A stretch of 64,000 nucleotides of DNA from Litorivita sp050633545 (GCA_050633545.1 JBOEGS010000001.1:1-64000), one strand, 5' to 3'. Counted from the first letter of the stretch, positions 26,071 through 37,397 are shown. Notes: generated by a model from the sequence alone, not told the origin. Translations and numbers: made by a program.

Positions 26071-26942
26071 TGGAAAAGACAGTCAATCAAAGGGCCTGGT
26101 TTCTGGTCCTTCCGGTCCTGATCCTTGTGGCATTTTCGGCGGTCATCCCGCTGATGACCGTGGTCAATTACGCGTTTCAGGACACTTTCGGGAACAACAA
26201 ATTCTTCTGGGCCGGTCTGGAATGGTTCGACGAATTGCTCCACAGCGAACGCATGTGGGGCGCTTTGGGGCGGCAGTTGACCTTCTCGGCGATCATTCTG
26301 GCCATCGAGGTGCCGCTTGGCATTTTCGTCGCGCTGCATATGCCGAAAAAGGGGTTTTGGGCCAGCTTTTGCCTCGTGCTGATGTCGCTGCCTTTGCTGA
26401 TCCCGTGGAATGTGGTCGGCACGATTTGGCAGATTTTCGGCCGTGTCGATATAGGGCTTTTGGGTTATGTTCTTGATAAAATTGGCATATCCTACAATTA
26501 CACCCAAGATTTCTATGCCGCTTGGGCGACGGTGATCGTGATGGATGTGTGGCATTGGACCTCGCTTGTGGCGCTTTTGGCCTATGCCGGTTTGCAATCC
26601 ATTCCCGACGCCTATTACCAAGCCGCCAAGATTGACCAAGCCAGCCGTTGGAAGGTGTTTCGCTATATCGAGTTGCCCAAGATGCAGGGGGTTTTGATGA
26701 TCGCGATTTTGCTGCGCTTTATGGACAGTTTCATGATCTACACCGAACCCTTTGTGGTCACCGGCGGCGGCCCCGGCAATTCGACGACCTTTTTGTCGAT
26801 CGATCTTGTGAAAATGGCGCTGGGGCAGTTTGACCTTGGTCCTGCGGCGGCCTTCTCGCTGATGTATTTTCTGGTGATCTTGTTGATTTCATGGGTGTTT
26901 TACACCGTGATGACGAACCTCGACAAAAGGGATGGTGTCTGA
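26070..26942 (+). CDS. glpP: Glycerol ABC transporter permease GlpP
   Basis: A 290-aa inner-membrane permease of the MalF type. The first transmembrane helix is WFLVLPVLILVAFSAVIPLM, and the coupling EAA-type loop (YYQAAKIDQASRWKVFRYI) lies in the last third. The start at 26070 overlaps the glpT stop and the stop overlaps the glpQ start, so the three are translationally coupled. It forms the channel with GlpQ. Confidence 0.88.
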   Translation: MEKTVNQRAWFLVLPVLILVAFSAVIPLMTVVNYAFQDTFGNNKFFWAGLEWFDELLHSERMWGALGRQLTFSAIILAIEVPLGIFVALHMPKKGFWASFCLVLMSLPLLIPWNVVGTIWQIFGRVDIGLLGYVLDKIGISYNYTQDFYAAWATVIVMDVWHWTSLVALLAYAGLQSIPDAYYQAAKIDQASRWKVFRYIELPKMQGVLMIAILLRFMDSFMIYTEPFVVTGGGPGNSTTFLSIDLVKMALGQFDLGPAAAFSLMYFLVILLISWVFYTVMTNLDKRDGV

Positions 26943-27793
26943 TGGCTGATCTGGCTGCAAACCCGCCAAAGACCCGCAAGGCCGCGCGGCTGCGGGTCAA
27001 TTCCTCGGCTGTTGTGATGGGGCTGTATTTGCTCTTTTTGCTCTTGCCGATCTATTGGCTGCTCAACATGAGCCTGAAGACCAATTCGGAGATTCTGGGC
27101 GCCTTCTCGCTGTGGCCGCGTGATCTGACCTTTCGCAATTATGCGGTGATCCTCACCGATGCGAGCTGGTATATGGGTTACGTCAACTCCTTGATCTATG
27201 TGATTATAAACACGGTGATTTCCATCGCCGTGGCCCTGCCCGCCGCTTATGCGTTCTCGCGCTACAGCTTTATGGGCGACAAACATCTGTTCTTTTGGCT
27301 GCTGACCAACCGCATGGCCCCGCCCGCGGTGTTCGCGCTGCCGTTTTTCCAGCTTTACTCCTCGGTCGGGTTGTTCGACACGCATATCGCCGTGGCCCTC
27401 GCGCATTGCCTCTTTAACGTGCCGCTTGCGGTGTGGATTTTGGAAGGCTTCATGCGCGGCGTGCCCAAGGAGATCGACGAGACCGCCTATATCGACGGCT
27501 ACGGGTTCGGGCGGTTTTTCGTGCGCATCTTCATGCCCCTGATCGCCAGCGGCATCGGCGTTGCGGCCTTCTTTTGCTTTATGTTCTCGTGGGTTGAATT
27601 GCTGCTCTCGCGCACGCTGACCTCGGTCGAGGCCAAACCGATTGCCGCCACCATGACCCGCACGGTCAGCGCCTCGGGCATGGATTGGGGCGTCTTGGCT
27701 GCGGCGGGGATCCTGACCATCGTTCCGGGCGCTTTGGTGATCTATTTCGTGCGCAATTATATCGCGAAGGGCTTTGCCCTCGGGCGGGTGTGA
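26942..27793 (+). CDS. glpQ: Glycerol ABC transporter permease GlpQ
   Basis: A 283-aa MalG-type permease. After a short basic N-terminus comes VMGLYLLFLLLPIYWLLNMS; the EAA loop is near EIDETAYIDGYGFGRFFVRI. Its start is embedded in the glpP stop (TGATG). Partner of GlpP. It should not be confused with the periplasmic phosphodiesterase that bears the same symbol in E. coli. Confidence 0.88.
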   Translation: MADLAANPPKTRKAARLRVNSSAVVMGLYLLFLLLPIYWLLNMSLKTNSEILGAFSLWPRDLTFRNYAVILTDASWYMGYVNSLIYVIINTVISIAVALPAAYAFSRYSFMGDKHLFFWLLTNRMAPPAVFALPFFQLYSSVGLFDTHIAVALAHCLFNVPLAVWILEGFMRGVPKEIDETAYIDGYGFGRFFVRIFMPLIASGIGVAAFFCFMFSWVELLLSRTLTSVEAKPIAATMTRTVSASGMDWGVLAAAGILTIVPGALVIYFVRNYIAKGFALGRV

Positions 27794-27836
27794 TGACCAT
27801 GGCCCGCGCAACCTATCCCCAAGACAAAGGAGCCGC

Positions 27837-28112
27837 ATGATGGCTTGGATGGCATGGACATGGCCGACGGCGGCGTTTTTCGCGGTGATCGCCACGCTGT
27901 TGATCACCTTTACGGTGCTGGCGATCCGGTTTCCCGAAACCCCGCGCAAGGGGATTTTGCAAATCGAAACCACCCGCGGCGACCGGCTGTTTATCACGCT
28001 GCTCGGCTCGGCTTTTCTCAATCTCGCATGGCTTGGCCTCGGTTTCGGACCGCAGCCCTATGCGTTGATTGTCTGCTTTATCTACGCGCTGGCGGTGTTT
28101 CGCTGGGTGTAG
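27837..28112 (+). CDS. glpU: DUF2160-family small membrane protein GlpU
   Basis: A 91-aa protein with three hydrophobic stretches (PTAAFFAVIATLLITFTVLA; LFITLLGSAFLNLAWLGLG; YALIVCFIYALAVF). It matches the small membrane protein that accompanies glycerol ABC genes and whose exact role is unknown. AAAGGAG precedes tandem ATG codons at 27837 and 27840; either may be used. It lies 43 nt after glpQ and 76 nt before glpV. Confidence 0.8.
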   Translation: MMAWMAWTWPTAAFFAVIATLLITFTVLAIRFPETPRKGILQIETTRGDRLFITLLGSAFLNLAWLGLGFGPQPYALIVCFIYALAVFRWV

Positions 28113-28188
28113 ATGAGACCACCGCAGCATAAGGGGCGGGAGACCCCGAAGCTGCACGACGTTAACGGTTCTAAAGGGAGGAAAACCA

Positions 28189-29910
28189 ATGAACCTTAAT
28201 TACAAATCCACAACAGCGCTCGGCATGGCGCTGGCTGTTATGGCCAGCCCCGTCTTTGCCGACATGGAGGCCGCAAAAGGCTTCCTCGACAACGAGATCG
28301 GCGGGCTGTCGGTTTTGAGCCGCGCCGATCAAGAAGCAGAGATGCAATGGTTCGTCGATGCCGCCAAACCTTTGGCCGGTATGGAAATCAAAGTGGTTTC
28401 CGAAACCATCACGACCCATGAGTATGAGGCCAAGGTTCTGGCCCCCGCTTTCACCGCCATCACCGGCATCAAGGTTTCCCATGACCTGATCGGCGAGGGC
28501 GATGTGGTCGAGAAACTGCAAACGCAAATGCAGTCGGGCGAGAACATCTATGACGGCTATATCAACGACAGCGATCTGATCGGCACGCATTGGCGCTATC
28601 AGCAGGTGCGCAACCTGACCGACTGGATGGCGGGTGAAGGCGCCGCTGTGACCAACCCCGGGCTTGATCTGGCGGATTTCATCGGCACGCAGTTCACCAC
28701 CGCCCCCGATGGCAAGCTTTACCAATTGCCCGACCAGCAGTTCGCGAACCTTTACTGGTTCCGCTACGATTGGTTCAACGACGAGCAAAACAAAGCCGAC
28801 TTCAAAGCCAAATACGGCTATGATCTGGGCGTGCCTGTAAACTGGTCCGCCTATGAGGACATCGCCGAATTCTTCACCGGCCGCGATTTGTCGCGTCTGG
28901 GCGTCGAGGGCGAAGTCTTTGGCAATATGGACTACGGCAAGAAAGACCCCTCCTTGGGTTGGCGCTACACCGATGCGTGGCTGTCGATGGCAGGCGTGGG
29001 ATCGAAGGGCGAGCCGAACGGCCTGCCCGTCGATGAATGGGGCATTCGTGTGAACGAAAAATCCCAACCCGTCGGTTCGTGCGTGGCGCGCGGCGGTGCA
29101 ACCAATGGCCCCGCAGCGGTTTACGCCGTGACCAAGGCGATTGACTGGCTGCAAAAATACTCGCCGCCCGCAGCGGCAGGGATGACCTTCGGCGAAGCCG
29201 GACCGATCCCCGCCCAAGGCAATGTCGCCCAGCAGATGTTCTGGTACACCGCCTTCACCGCCGATACGGTCAAACCCGACCTGCCGGTGATGAACGAGGA
29301 CGGCACGCCGAAATGGCGCATGGCCCCCTCGCCCCACGGCGTTTACTGGGAAGAAGGCACGAAGATCGGGTATCAGGATGTGGGGTCGTGGACCTTGATG
29401 AAATCCACGCCTGTGGACCGTGCACAGGCCGCGTGGCTCTATGCGCAATTCGTCACCTCCAAGACCGTCGATCTGAAGAAAGCCGATGTCGGCCTGACCT
29501 TCATCCGCCAATCGACCATCAACTCGCAGCACTTCACCGACCGCGCCAATAAACTTGGCGGTCTGGTGGAATTCTACCGCTCGCCCGCCCGTGTGGCATG
29601 GTCGCCCACCGGCACCAACGTTCCGGATTATCCGAAACTGGCGCAATTGTGGTGGCAGAACATCGGTGATGCGATGTCTGGTGCGAAAACCCCGCAAGAG
29701 GCTTTGGATAGCCTGTGCGCCGATCAGGAAAAGGTCATGTCCCGTCTGGAGCGCGCAGGCGTTCAGGGCGAGATCGGCCCGAAGCTGAACGAAGAAAAAG
29801 ACGCCGACTATTGGTTGTCGCAGCCCGGATCGCCGAAAGCGAAACTGGCAAACGAGGACGAAGAGCCCAAGACCGTCGCTTATGACGAGCTGATCAAGTC
29901 CTGGCAGTAA
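28189..29910 (+). CDS. glpV: Glycerol ABC transporter substrate-binding protein GlpV
   Basis: A 573-aa secreted solute-binding protein, larger than typical sugar-binding proteins but normal for this glycerol system. The signal peptide TTALGMALAVMASPVFA is cleaved before DMEAAKG. ISETITTHEYE-like text and Trp-rich segments (LYWFRYDWFNDEQN) are typical of the family. AAGGGAGGAAAA before ATG 28189 is the strongest ribosome site of the operon, as expected for an abundant periplasmic protein. It is the last gene before a terminator. Confidence 0.9.
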   Translation: MNLNYKSTTALGMALAVMASPVFADMEAAKGFLDNEIGGLSVLSRADQEAEMQWFVDAAKPLAGMEIKVVSETITTHEYEAKVLAPAFTAITGIKVSHDLIGEGDVVEKLQTQMQSGENIYDGYINDSDLIGTHWRYQQVRNLTDWMAGEGAAVTNPGLDLADFIGTQFTTAPDGKLYQLPDQQFANLYWFRYDWFNDEQNKADFKAKYGYDLGVPVNWSAYEDIAEFFTGRDLSRLGVEGEVFGNMDYGKKDPSLGWRYTDAWLSMAGVGSKGEPNGLPVDEWGIRVNEKSQPVGSCVARGGATNGPAAVYAVTKAIDWLQKYSPPAAAGMTFGEAGPIPAQGNVAQQMFWYTAFTADTVKPDLPVMNEDGTPKWRMAPSPHGVYWEEGTKIGYQDVGSWTLMKSTPVDRAQAAWLYAQFVTSKTVDLKKADVGLTFIRQSTINSQHFTDRANKLGGLVEFYRSPARVAWSPTGTNVPDYPKLAQLWWQNIGDAMSGAKTPQEALDSLCADQEKVMSRLERAGVQGEIGPKLNEEKDADYWLSQPGSPKAKLANEDEEPKTVAYDELIKSWQ

Positions 29911-29921
29911 CCTCCCAGTGG

Positions 29922-29965
29922 TCGGGGCCGCGTGGAGCAATCTGCGCGGCCCCGATCCGTTTTAT
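29922..29965 (+). terminator. Rho-independent terminator after glpV
   Basis: An 11-bp stem TCGGGGCCGCG / CGCGGCCCCGA with a 12-nt loop is followed by TCCGTTTTA. It separates the transporter operon from glpK, which then needs readthrough or its own promoter. Confidence 0.75.
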
Positions 29966-30016
29966 CCTCTGATCCGGCCGCTTTTGCCGCCGCATCTTGC
30001 GCCCGCGCCTGCGGCC

Positions 30017-30052
30017 CGCCACACTCTGACCGCCACACTCTGACCACCACAC
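30017..30052 (+). repeat. 14-bp tandem repeat upstream of glpK
   Basis: CGCCACACTCTGAC occurs twice in direct succession at 30017-30030 and 30031-30044, followed by a partial third unit (CACCACACGCC). It lies between the glpV terminator and the glpK start at 30085. Confidence 0.8.
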
Positions 30053-30084
30053 GCCCAATAGATCACGACCGGAGCGCCCTTCCC

Positions 30085-31580
<1,496 letters not shown>

Positions 31581-31584
<4 letters not shown>

Positions 31585-32717
31585 GCGCGCGCTTCGGTTT
31601 TGTCGCCCCGCCGATCCGTTTCGGGCGCGGCACCGCGCAAGAAGCCGTGCCCGCGGCCTTGGCCTATGGCGGGCCGGTGCTTGTGGTGCATGGCGCGCGC
31701 GCCGAGCGCGCCGCGTGGCTCATAGCTGCGCTGCGCGCGGCGGGGGCGTCGGTGCTTTGCGCCCCCTGCCCGCGCGAGCCGGACCTGCAGATGCTGGAGG
31801 CCGCGCTGGCGGCGCATCGCGGCGCAAGGCCAGCCGTGGTGGCGGCGCTTGGCGGCGGGGCGGTGATCGATTTTGGCAAGGCGCTTGCGGCGCTTTTGCC
31901 CGCGCCGCGCCCGCCGATGGACCATCTCGAAGTCGTCGGCAAGGGCCTGCCGCTCGAAGCCGCGCCCCTGCCCTTTATCGCCATTCCCACCACCGCAGGC
32001 ACCGGCGCGGAGGCGACGAAAAACGCCGTGATCGGCGTGCCCGAACACGGGCGCAAAGTCTCCTTGCGCGACGGGCGGATGCTGGCCGATCTGGCGCTGA
32101 TCGATCCGGCGCTGACCGACGGATGCCCCAAGGCGGTGACGCTGGCCTCGGGGCTTGATGCGGTTACCCAAGTGATCGAGCCCTATTTATCGAGCCGTGC
32201 CAATGGGATAACCGATGCGCTTTGCCTTGAGGCCTTGCCGCGCGGGCTCGCCGCTCTGGCGCGGCTGATGCGCGATGAGGACGCGGGCGCGCGCGACGAT
32301 CTGGCCTTTTGCGCCTTGGCGGGCGGGATGGCCTTGGCCAATGCGGGGCTGGGCGCGGTGCATGGATTGGCCGGTCCCATCGGCGGGGTGGCGCCCGATG
32401 CGCCCCATGGTGCGGTTTGCGGCGCGCTTTTGCCCCATGTCATGCGCGCCAATCGGGCCGCCATGGCGGGCCGTGATCTGGCGCGGTTTGATCGGGTCGA
32501 GGCGATGGTCTGCGCCGCGCTGGATTTGCCCGATATCGCCGCGCTGGCGCGGTGGAGCGCCGCGCATGGATTGCCAAACCTGACGCAAATGGGCCTTGCG
32601 CCCGCCGATCACGGCGCGGTGGCCGAGGCGGCGCTGGCCTCCTCCTCGATGAAGGCCAACCCCGCGCCTCTGGACGCTGCCGCCCTCACCGCGATCTTGC
32701 GCGCGGCCAGCGCCTAG
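31581..32717 (+). CDS. Iron-type (group III) alcohol dehydrogenase
   Basis: A 378-aa protein of the Fe-ADH/maleylacetate reductase superfamily. The NAD loop is ALGGGAVIDFGKALA. Metal ligands should be Asp and three His; here they read LDAVTQVIEPY (Asp present, His position is Gln), HGLAGPIGG and PHGAVCGALLPH. The Gln variant occurs in some subfamilies and may change metal choice. The ATGA overlap with glpK suggests a role with glycerol or another short polyol, or in reducing an aldehyde by-product; the substrate is not readable. Confidence 0.82.
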
Positions 32718-32812
32718 GCGGGTCGCCCTTCGCGGGCAGCGCGTCGCAAATCACCCTCGCAATCGCGGCGCGGCGCGTTAGGCTGATGGCAGATCACACC
32801 GCGAGGCGCCCC

Positions 32813-34240
32813 ATGTTCTTGAGCCTGTTTGATATCTTCAAGGTCGGCATCGGCCCCTCCTCGTCGCATACGATGGGCCCGATGAGCGCGGCGGCGCGGT
32901 TTTTGGAGGCGCTGCGCGGCGGGGCAGACCGCATCCCCGGTGCGGGCGATCTTGCCTCGCTGCGCGCCTCGCTGCACGGCTCGCTGGCCTTTACCGGCAA
33001 GGGCCATGCCAGCGACCGCGCGGTAATTTTGGGCCTGTGCGGATTTGATCCGGCCAGCTTGGACCCCGATGCCGCCGAAGCCGCATTGGCGCAGGTCCAT
33101 GCATCAAAAACCGTCACGCCCCAAGGCTTGCCGCCTTTGGGTTTCGATCCTGATAATGATCTGGTTTTCGACTACGGCCCGCCCCTCGACGGCCATGCCA
33201 ACGGATTGATTTTCCGCGCCTTTGACTCCCGCGGCGCGCCCTATCTGACGCAGACCTATTACTCCATCGGCGGCGGCTTCGTGGTGACCGAGGCCGAGCT
33301 TGCCAGCAGCGCGCAGGGCCAAGATGCCCTGCATGCACAAAAGGCGGCGCTTGGCTATCCTTTCCCCTTCGGCTCGGCGCAAGAGATGCTGCAAATGGGC
33401 CGCGACAGCGGGCTTGGCATTGCCGAGATGAAGCGGCGCAACGAGGCCGCACAGATGCGCCATAACGGCGAAAATCCCGCCGATCTTGACGCGCGGCTCG
33501 ACCGGCTTTTGGAGACGATGGATGCGGTGGTCACCCGCGGTCTGGCGCAAGATGGCATTTTGCCAGGCGGCTTGAACCTGCGCCGCCGCGCCCGCGCGAT
33601 CCACGCCCAATTGCTGGCCGAGGCGGGCCAGAACCGCAGCCAGCCCCATGCGGTCAACGACTATCTGTCGGTCTATGCGATGGCGGTGAACGAGGAAAAC
33701 GCCGCTGGTGCGCGGGTGGTGACGGCGCCGACCAATGGCGCGGCGGGGGTGATCCCTTCGGTGCTGCGCTATTATCGCACGCAATGTATCGGCGCGGGCG
33801 CGGCGGGGGCGCGCGAATTCGTGCTCGCGGCGGCAGCGGTGGGCGGGTTGATCAAACATAACGCCTCGATCTCGGGGGCCGAAGTGGGATGTCAGGGCGA
33901 GGTCGGATCGGCGGCGGCCATGGCGGCGGCGGGCCTTTGTGCCGCGCTTGGCGGCAGCAACGAACAGGTTGAAAACGCAGCAGAAATCGCGCTGGAACAT
34001 CATCTTGGCATGACCTGCGATCCGGCGGGCGGATTGGTACAGGTGCCCTGTATCGAGCGCAACGGATTGGGCGCGATCAAGGCGGTTTCGGCGGCCTCTC
34101 TGGCGCTGCGCGGGGATGGGGTGCATTTCATGCCGCTGGACAATTGCATCGAGGCGATGCGCCAGACGGGGCGCGACATGAGCGCGAAATACAAAGAGAC
34201 CTCGCAGGGCGGTTTGGCGGTCAACCTGCCTGAATGCTGA
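32813..34240 (+). CDS. sdaA: L-serine ammonia-lyase, iron-sulphur type
   Basis: A 475-aa single-chain L-serine dehydratase converting serine to pyruvate and ammonia. The N-terminal beta domain starts FDIFKVGIGPSSSHTMGP. The alpha domain has the Cys residues for the [4Fe-4S] cluster in SGAEVGCQGEVGSA, CDPAGGLVQVPCIERN and a C-terminal KYKETSQGGLAVN. Start 32813 (MFLSLFD) is the family start; 32785 would add nine residues. It is 95 nt after the alcohol dehydrogenase and probably separate. Confidence 0.92.
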   Translation: MFLSLFDIFKVGIGPSSSHTMGPMSAAARFLEALRGGADRIPGAGDLASLRASLHGSLAFTGKGHASDRAVILGLCGFDPASLDPDAAEAALAQVHASKTVTPQGLPPLGFDPDNDLVFDYGPPLDGHANGLIFRAFDSRGAPYLTQTYYSIGGGFVVTEAELASSAQGQDALHAQKAALGYPFPFGSAQEMLQMGRDSGLGIAEMKRRNEAAQMRHNGENPADLDARLDRLLETMDAVVTRGLAQDGILPGGLNLRRRARAIHAQLLAEAGQNRSQPHAVNDYLSVYAMAVNEENAAGARVVTAPTNGAAGVIPSVLRYYRTQCIGAGAAGAREFVLAAAAVGGLIKHNASISGAEVGCQGEVGSAAAMAAAGLCAALGGSNEQVENAAEIALEHHLGMTCDPAGGLVQVPCIERNGLGAIKAVSAASLALRGDGVHFMPLDNCIEAMRQTGRDMSAKYKETSQGGLAVNLPEC

Positions 34241-34476
34241 GCAAATGGGCGAAAACCTGCCGTTTCGCGGCGGCGGGAGTCGCAATTGACCTAAAGTCAG
34301 CGTAGAGTGGTTCTTGGATGCCCAGCGGCCGATTTGGCTGCGCGGCGCCGAGCGGTGAATTTTGCGCCGCCCCATAGCTCTGCTGGCAAATAGGGCGCAT
34401 CCGTTTCAAACGCCCCTGTCTTGCGGTCTGCTTCGCGGCGGGGGCCTGTGTCTGATATTTATGTAATGGTGCTGCT

Positions 34477-34557
34477 ATGACTATGTTTTCAATGAAAATT
34501 ATCGCAGGCGCGAGCTCGATCGCGCTGCTCTCGCTTTTGGTCGGCACGTTCAGCTGA
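34477..34557 (+). CDS. 26-aa hydrophobic small protein, uncertain
   Basis: The frame MTMFSMKIIAGASSIALLSL, then LVGTFS and TGA, would be a single-helix membrane or signal-like peptide. The ribosome site is poor. It lies in the 505-nt gap 34241-34745 between sdaA and tRNA-Leu, in which no other coding or regulatory sequence was recognised; the longer minus-strand frame across this gap has no protein-like features. Confidence 0.3.
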   Translation: MTMFSMKIIAGASSIALLSLLVGTFS

Positions 34558-34745
34558 CCGGTTTGACGGTATTTTAAAGATCCAACCTCGCGCGCCCGTC
34601 GCGGCTGCGGGGTTGGGCTGTGCGATCCATCCAAGGGGTCACCCAGAAACCCGCAGCGTTTTCTCAAAACGCCTGCCCCTCATCGCCATGTTTTTTTGGG
34701 GCCGTGTTTTTTTGGGGGAGTGTCACTTTCCTTTTAGGAAAGTAA

Positions 34746-34832
34746 TGGTGCGGTCGAGAAGACTCGAACTTCCACGGGTGTTACCCCACAGCGACCTCAA
34801 CGCTGCGCGTCTACCAATTCCGCCACGACCGC
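34746..34832 (-). tRNA. tRNA-Leu (GAG)
   Basis: On the minus strand the acceptor GCGGTCG (34832-34826) pairs with CGACCGC followed by A and an encoded CCA (34746-34748). The D-arm is class II (GAATTGGTAGACGC). The anticodon stem-loop CAGCG-TTGAGGT-CGCTG gives anticodon GAG. A long variable arm and the T-loop GTTCGAGTC follow; total 87 nt. A perfect 7-bp hairpin (ACTTTCC / GGAAAGT, 34725-34743) lies directly beyond the 3' end and may aid processing or termination. Confidence 0.96.
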
Positions 34833-35045
34833 ACTGTCTGACTTGGTGAGGCGCTATCTAACGAAGGCGGCGGGCGATGCCAAGAGGCAAAAGGCGGCGG
34901 CGGGAAAATAATTTGTGCGCGGCGCGCGGCGGGTTGGACCCTCTTGCCCGAGGTCAAAGCGCCGCCCCGGATCGAGGCGGCGCTTTGGCTGTTTTGCAAG
35001 GCTGGCCGGATCAACTGGCGCCGCGCCCAATCAATCGTCGCCCGA

Positions 35046-36371
35046 TCAGTCGGCGACCTTGAAGGTCGGCAGGCTGGCCGCCGTGGGTGCGGGCAAGGCC
35101 GAGGCATCGGTGCCGCCAAAGACCGCCGCGCGGATCAAGGTGTTGCGCTCGGGTTGACCGGGGGCGAAAACGGCGGGGCTGCCCGCGTCCAGAGCGTCAA
35201 GCGCCGAGGCATACCAGACCTCGGCCAGATCGCTGCGGGTGCTGGCACCAAAGCCTTGCGACAGGTGGTGGCCCATCAATTCGCCGTAGACCGTTTCGCC
35301 CAAAGCATAGAGCAAGAGCGCCGAGCCGACCGCCACATCCATATCATCGGTGCGATAGCCCGACGAGAGGCAGATCGTCGCCGTGCCAGCCAGATGTTCG
35401 GGCGCCATGCCGGTGGTCAGGATATAGCCCGACACGCCTTGCACCACTTCGGCTTGGGATTTGAGCGAGAGCGCGGCGACATGGGGCTTCATGATCGGGC
35501 CAAAGGCTTTGCACTGCGCTTCGATTTGCGCAGGGGTCGCGCCTTGGACCTTGGCGGTCAATTCCTCGCCGCGCGAGATCGCATAGGTGCGCGCGAGGCA
35601 GAACTGCTCGCTCAGGGCCACATTGGGATCGGTGATGGCGCCGACTTTGACAAAGCCGCCGTTGGAATTGGTCAAGAGCGAGACCTTGTTGCAATGCGAC
35701 GCCAGCGAGCGCGCCGAGGTCTCGCCCATGAAATTGGGCAAGGCGGGCGCTTTGGCGGCGGCCATCACGGCGGGCGCGGCGGGCGCGGCCGGTTCGGGGG
35801 CGGCTGGCACGGCGGGCTGTTGGTTGACGACGACCGTGGTCATGCCCGGCGCGGCGGTCACCACCTGCCCCGGCGCGGCGGCCATGGTGCCCCCTGCCAT
35901 TTCGCTACGCCATGTTTTGAGCAGGCCGCGCGTGCCGTCGGGATTGGCGGCGACCATTTGCATCACGCTCGATCCGCCCGCCATGGCGCGGTTGTAGGAG
36001 TTGGTCAAAAGCTGATGCTCGAAGGGGGAAAGCTGCCCCGTCATCGGATAGCCCATATAGGCTTGATATTGCGTCACGGCGCGGCGCGATTGCCCGCCCA
36101 ACTGGCCGTCGACACGGCCCGCATTGAAGCCGAAATAGTTCAAGGAGGCCTGAATTTCGCGGCCCTCTTGGGTCGAGGGCAGGCGCGGTGCGGCCTTGCG
36201 ATAGGTTTTCTTGGGCGCGCTTTTCTTGGCTTGGCTATTGGCGGCGGCGCCGACGATGCCGCCGATGATGGCCCCTGCGATGAAATCGCCATTGCCAGCG
36301 GTGGCGCGGCTGACGGGGGCGGTGATCAATGACGCGGCGAGCGCGGCGCAAATGAGATGACGTGAATACAT
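35046..36371 (-). CDS. Secreted peptidoglycan-binding-domain protein
   Basis: A 441-aa envelope protein. A signal peptide (LICAALAASLITAPVSRATA) is followed by a glycine-zipper-like AGAIIGGIVGAAANS. A peptidoglycan_binding_1-like domain at about 73-120 (SLNYFGFNAGRVDGQLGG, then RRAVTQYQAYMG) comes next. An Ala/Pro-rich linker (about 170-210) precedes a C-terminal region of unknown fold with several Cys. No catalytic motif is seen. It starts at 36371 behind AAGGATATCCC. The 213 nt between its end and tRNA-Leu contain nothing recognisable. Confidence 0.75.
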   Translation of the reverse strand: MYSRHLICAALAASLITAPVSRATAGNGDFIAGAIIGGIVGAAANSQAKKSAPKKTYRKAAPRLPSTQEGREIQASLNYFGFNAGRVDGQLGGQSRRAVTQYQAYMGYPMTGQLSPFEHQLLTNSYNRAMAGGSSVMQMVAANPDGTRGLLKTWRSEMAGGTMAAAPGQVVTAAPGMTTVVVNQQPAVPAAPEPAAPAAPAVMAAAKAPALPNFMGETSARSLASHCNKVSLLTNSNGGFVKVGAITDPNVALSEQFCLARTYAISRGEELTAKVQGATPAQIEAQCKAFGPIMKPHVAALSLKSQAEVVQGVSGYILTTGMAPEHLAGTATICLSSGYRTDDMDVAVGSALLLYALGETVYGELMGHHLSQGFGASTRSDLAEVWYASALDALDAGSPAVFAPGQPERNTLIRAAVFGGTDASALPAPTAASLPTFKVAD

Positions 36372-36532
36372 GGGATATCCTTCAAAAAACGAATTCCTAT
36401 ACCAAAGTGTAGCACGATTCCCTTACCTTGGGGCAGCGTTTTTGCGCAAAACCCCTTCAAATCGACGAAACCGGAGGGTAGAGCAAAACAGGCAGGCGGT
36501 TTGACGGGCCGCCGAATGCAGGAGCCGCGCGC

Positions 36533-37189
36533 ATGGTCGAATGGATCACCACCCCCGCTTTGACGCCTTACCCCGAGGCTTTGGCCTTTATGGAGGCGCG
36601 GGCCGAGGCCATCGCGGCAGGGCAGGCAGAGGAGCTGGTCTGGCTGGTCGAACATCCGCCGCTTTATACATCGGGCACCTCGGCGCGGATCGAAGATTTG
36701 ACCGACCCCGAACGCTTCCCCGTTTATGAGGCGCGCCGCGGCGGGCAATATACCTACCACGGTCCGGGACAACGGGTGGCCTATGTGATGCTTGATCTGG
36801 GGCGGCGCGGCCGCGATGTGCGCGCCTTTGTGCAGCAACTGGAGCATTGGGTGATCGCGGCTTTGGCCGAATTCAACGTGACGGGCCATATCCGCGAGGG
36901 GCGCGTGGGGGTTTGGGTCGAGCGGCCCGAAAAGCCGCGCGCGCCGGACGGGGCGATCTGCGAGGAGAAGATCGCGGCCATCGGCATCCGTTTGCGCAAA
37001 TGGGTGTCCTTCCACGGGATTTCGGTGAATGTGGAGCCCGATCTGGAGCATTTTTCCGGCATCGTGCCTTGCGGAATCCGCGCGCACGGGGTGACGTCCT
37101 TGGTCGATCTGGGGTTGCCGGTGACGATGGAGGATCTTGATCTGGCGCTGCGGCGCAGTTTTGATCAGGTCATGGGCGGCCCCTCCTGA
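36533..37189 (+). CDS. lipB: Octanoyltransferase (lipoyl/octanoyl ACP-protein transferase)
   Basis: A 218-aa LipB that transfers octanoyl from ACP to the lipoyl domains of 2-oxoacid dehydrogenases and GcvH. Family motifs: VEHPPLYTSGTSA, RRGGQYTYHGPGQRVAYVML, and the catalytic Cys and Lys in EEKIAAIGIRLRKWVSFHG and GIVPCGI. Start 36533 is GCAGGAG-led. Immediately after the stop lie three 15-bp tandem repeats. Confidence 0.93.
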   Translation: MVEWITTPALTPYPEALAFMEARAEAIAAGQAEELVWLVEHPPLYTSGTSARIEDLTDPERFPVYEARRGGQYTYHGPGQRVAYVMLDLGRRGRDVRAFVQQLEHWVIAALAEFNVTGHIREGRVGVWVERPEKPRAPDGAICEEKIAAIGIRLRKWVSFHGISVNVEPDLEHFSGIVPCGIRAHGVTSLVDLGLPVTMEDLDLALRRSFDQVMGGPS

Positions 37190-37192
37190 CGC

Positions 37193-37237
37193 GCCTCCTC
37201 GTGACGGGCCTCCTCGTGACGGGCCTCCTCGTGACGG
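37193..37237 (+). repeat. Three exact 15-bp tandem repeats after lipB
   Basis: GCCTCCTCGTGACGG occurs three times in direct succession, followed by GCC. An imperfect copy (CCTCCTGACGC) overlaps the lipB stop codon at 37187-37189, so the array seems to have grown from the gene end. Confidence 0.9.
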
Positions 37238-37397
37238 GCCACACATATGGCGGCCCGAGGCGCCCCCTCTCGGCGCGGCTTTGCCGTCGTGCCCCTGCGA
37301 CAATTGTCTCACATTGCTTTTGCCCGCTGTCATGTTAGGTATCTGGCATATCGAGGGCATAAGCCATGCCCGCGCGAGACAAACATGAGGATGACCT

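Noticed and set aside
34221..34667. 148-aa minus-strand frame between sdaA and tRNA-Leu
   Set aside because: Composition is not protein-like, there is no ribosome site, and it overlaps the end of sdaA.
34746..34832. tRNA-Leu as an integration site for a genomic island
   Set aside because: No integrase gene and no repeat of the tRNA 3' end were found in the neighbourhood.
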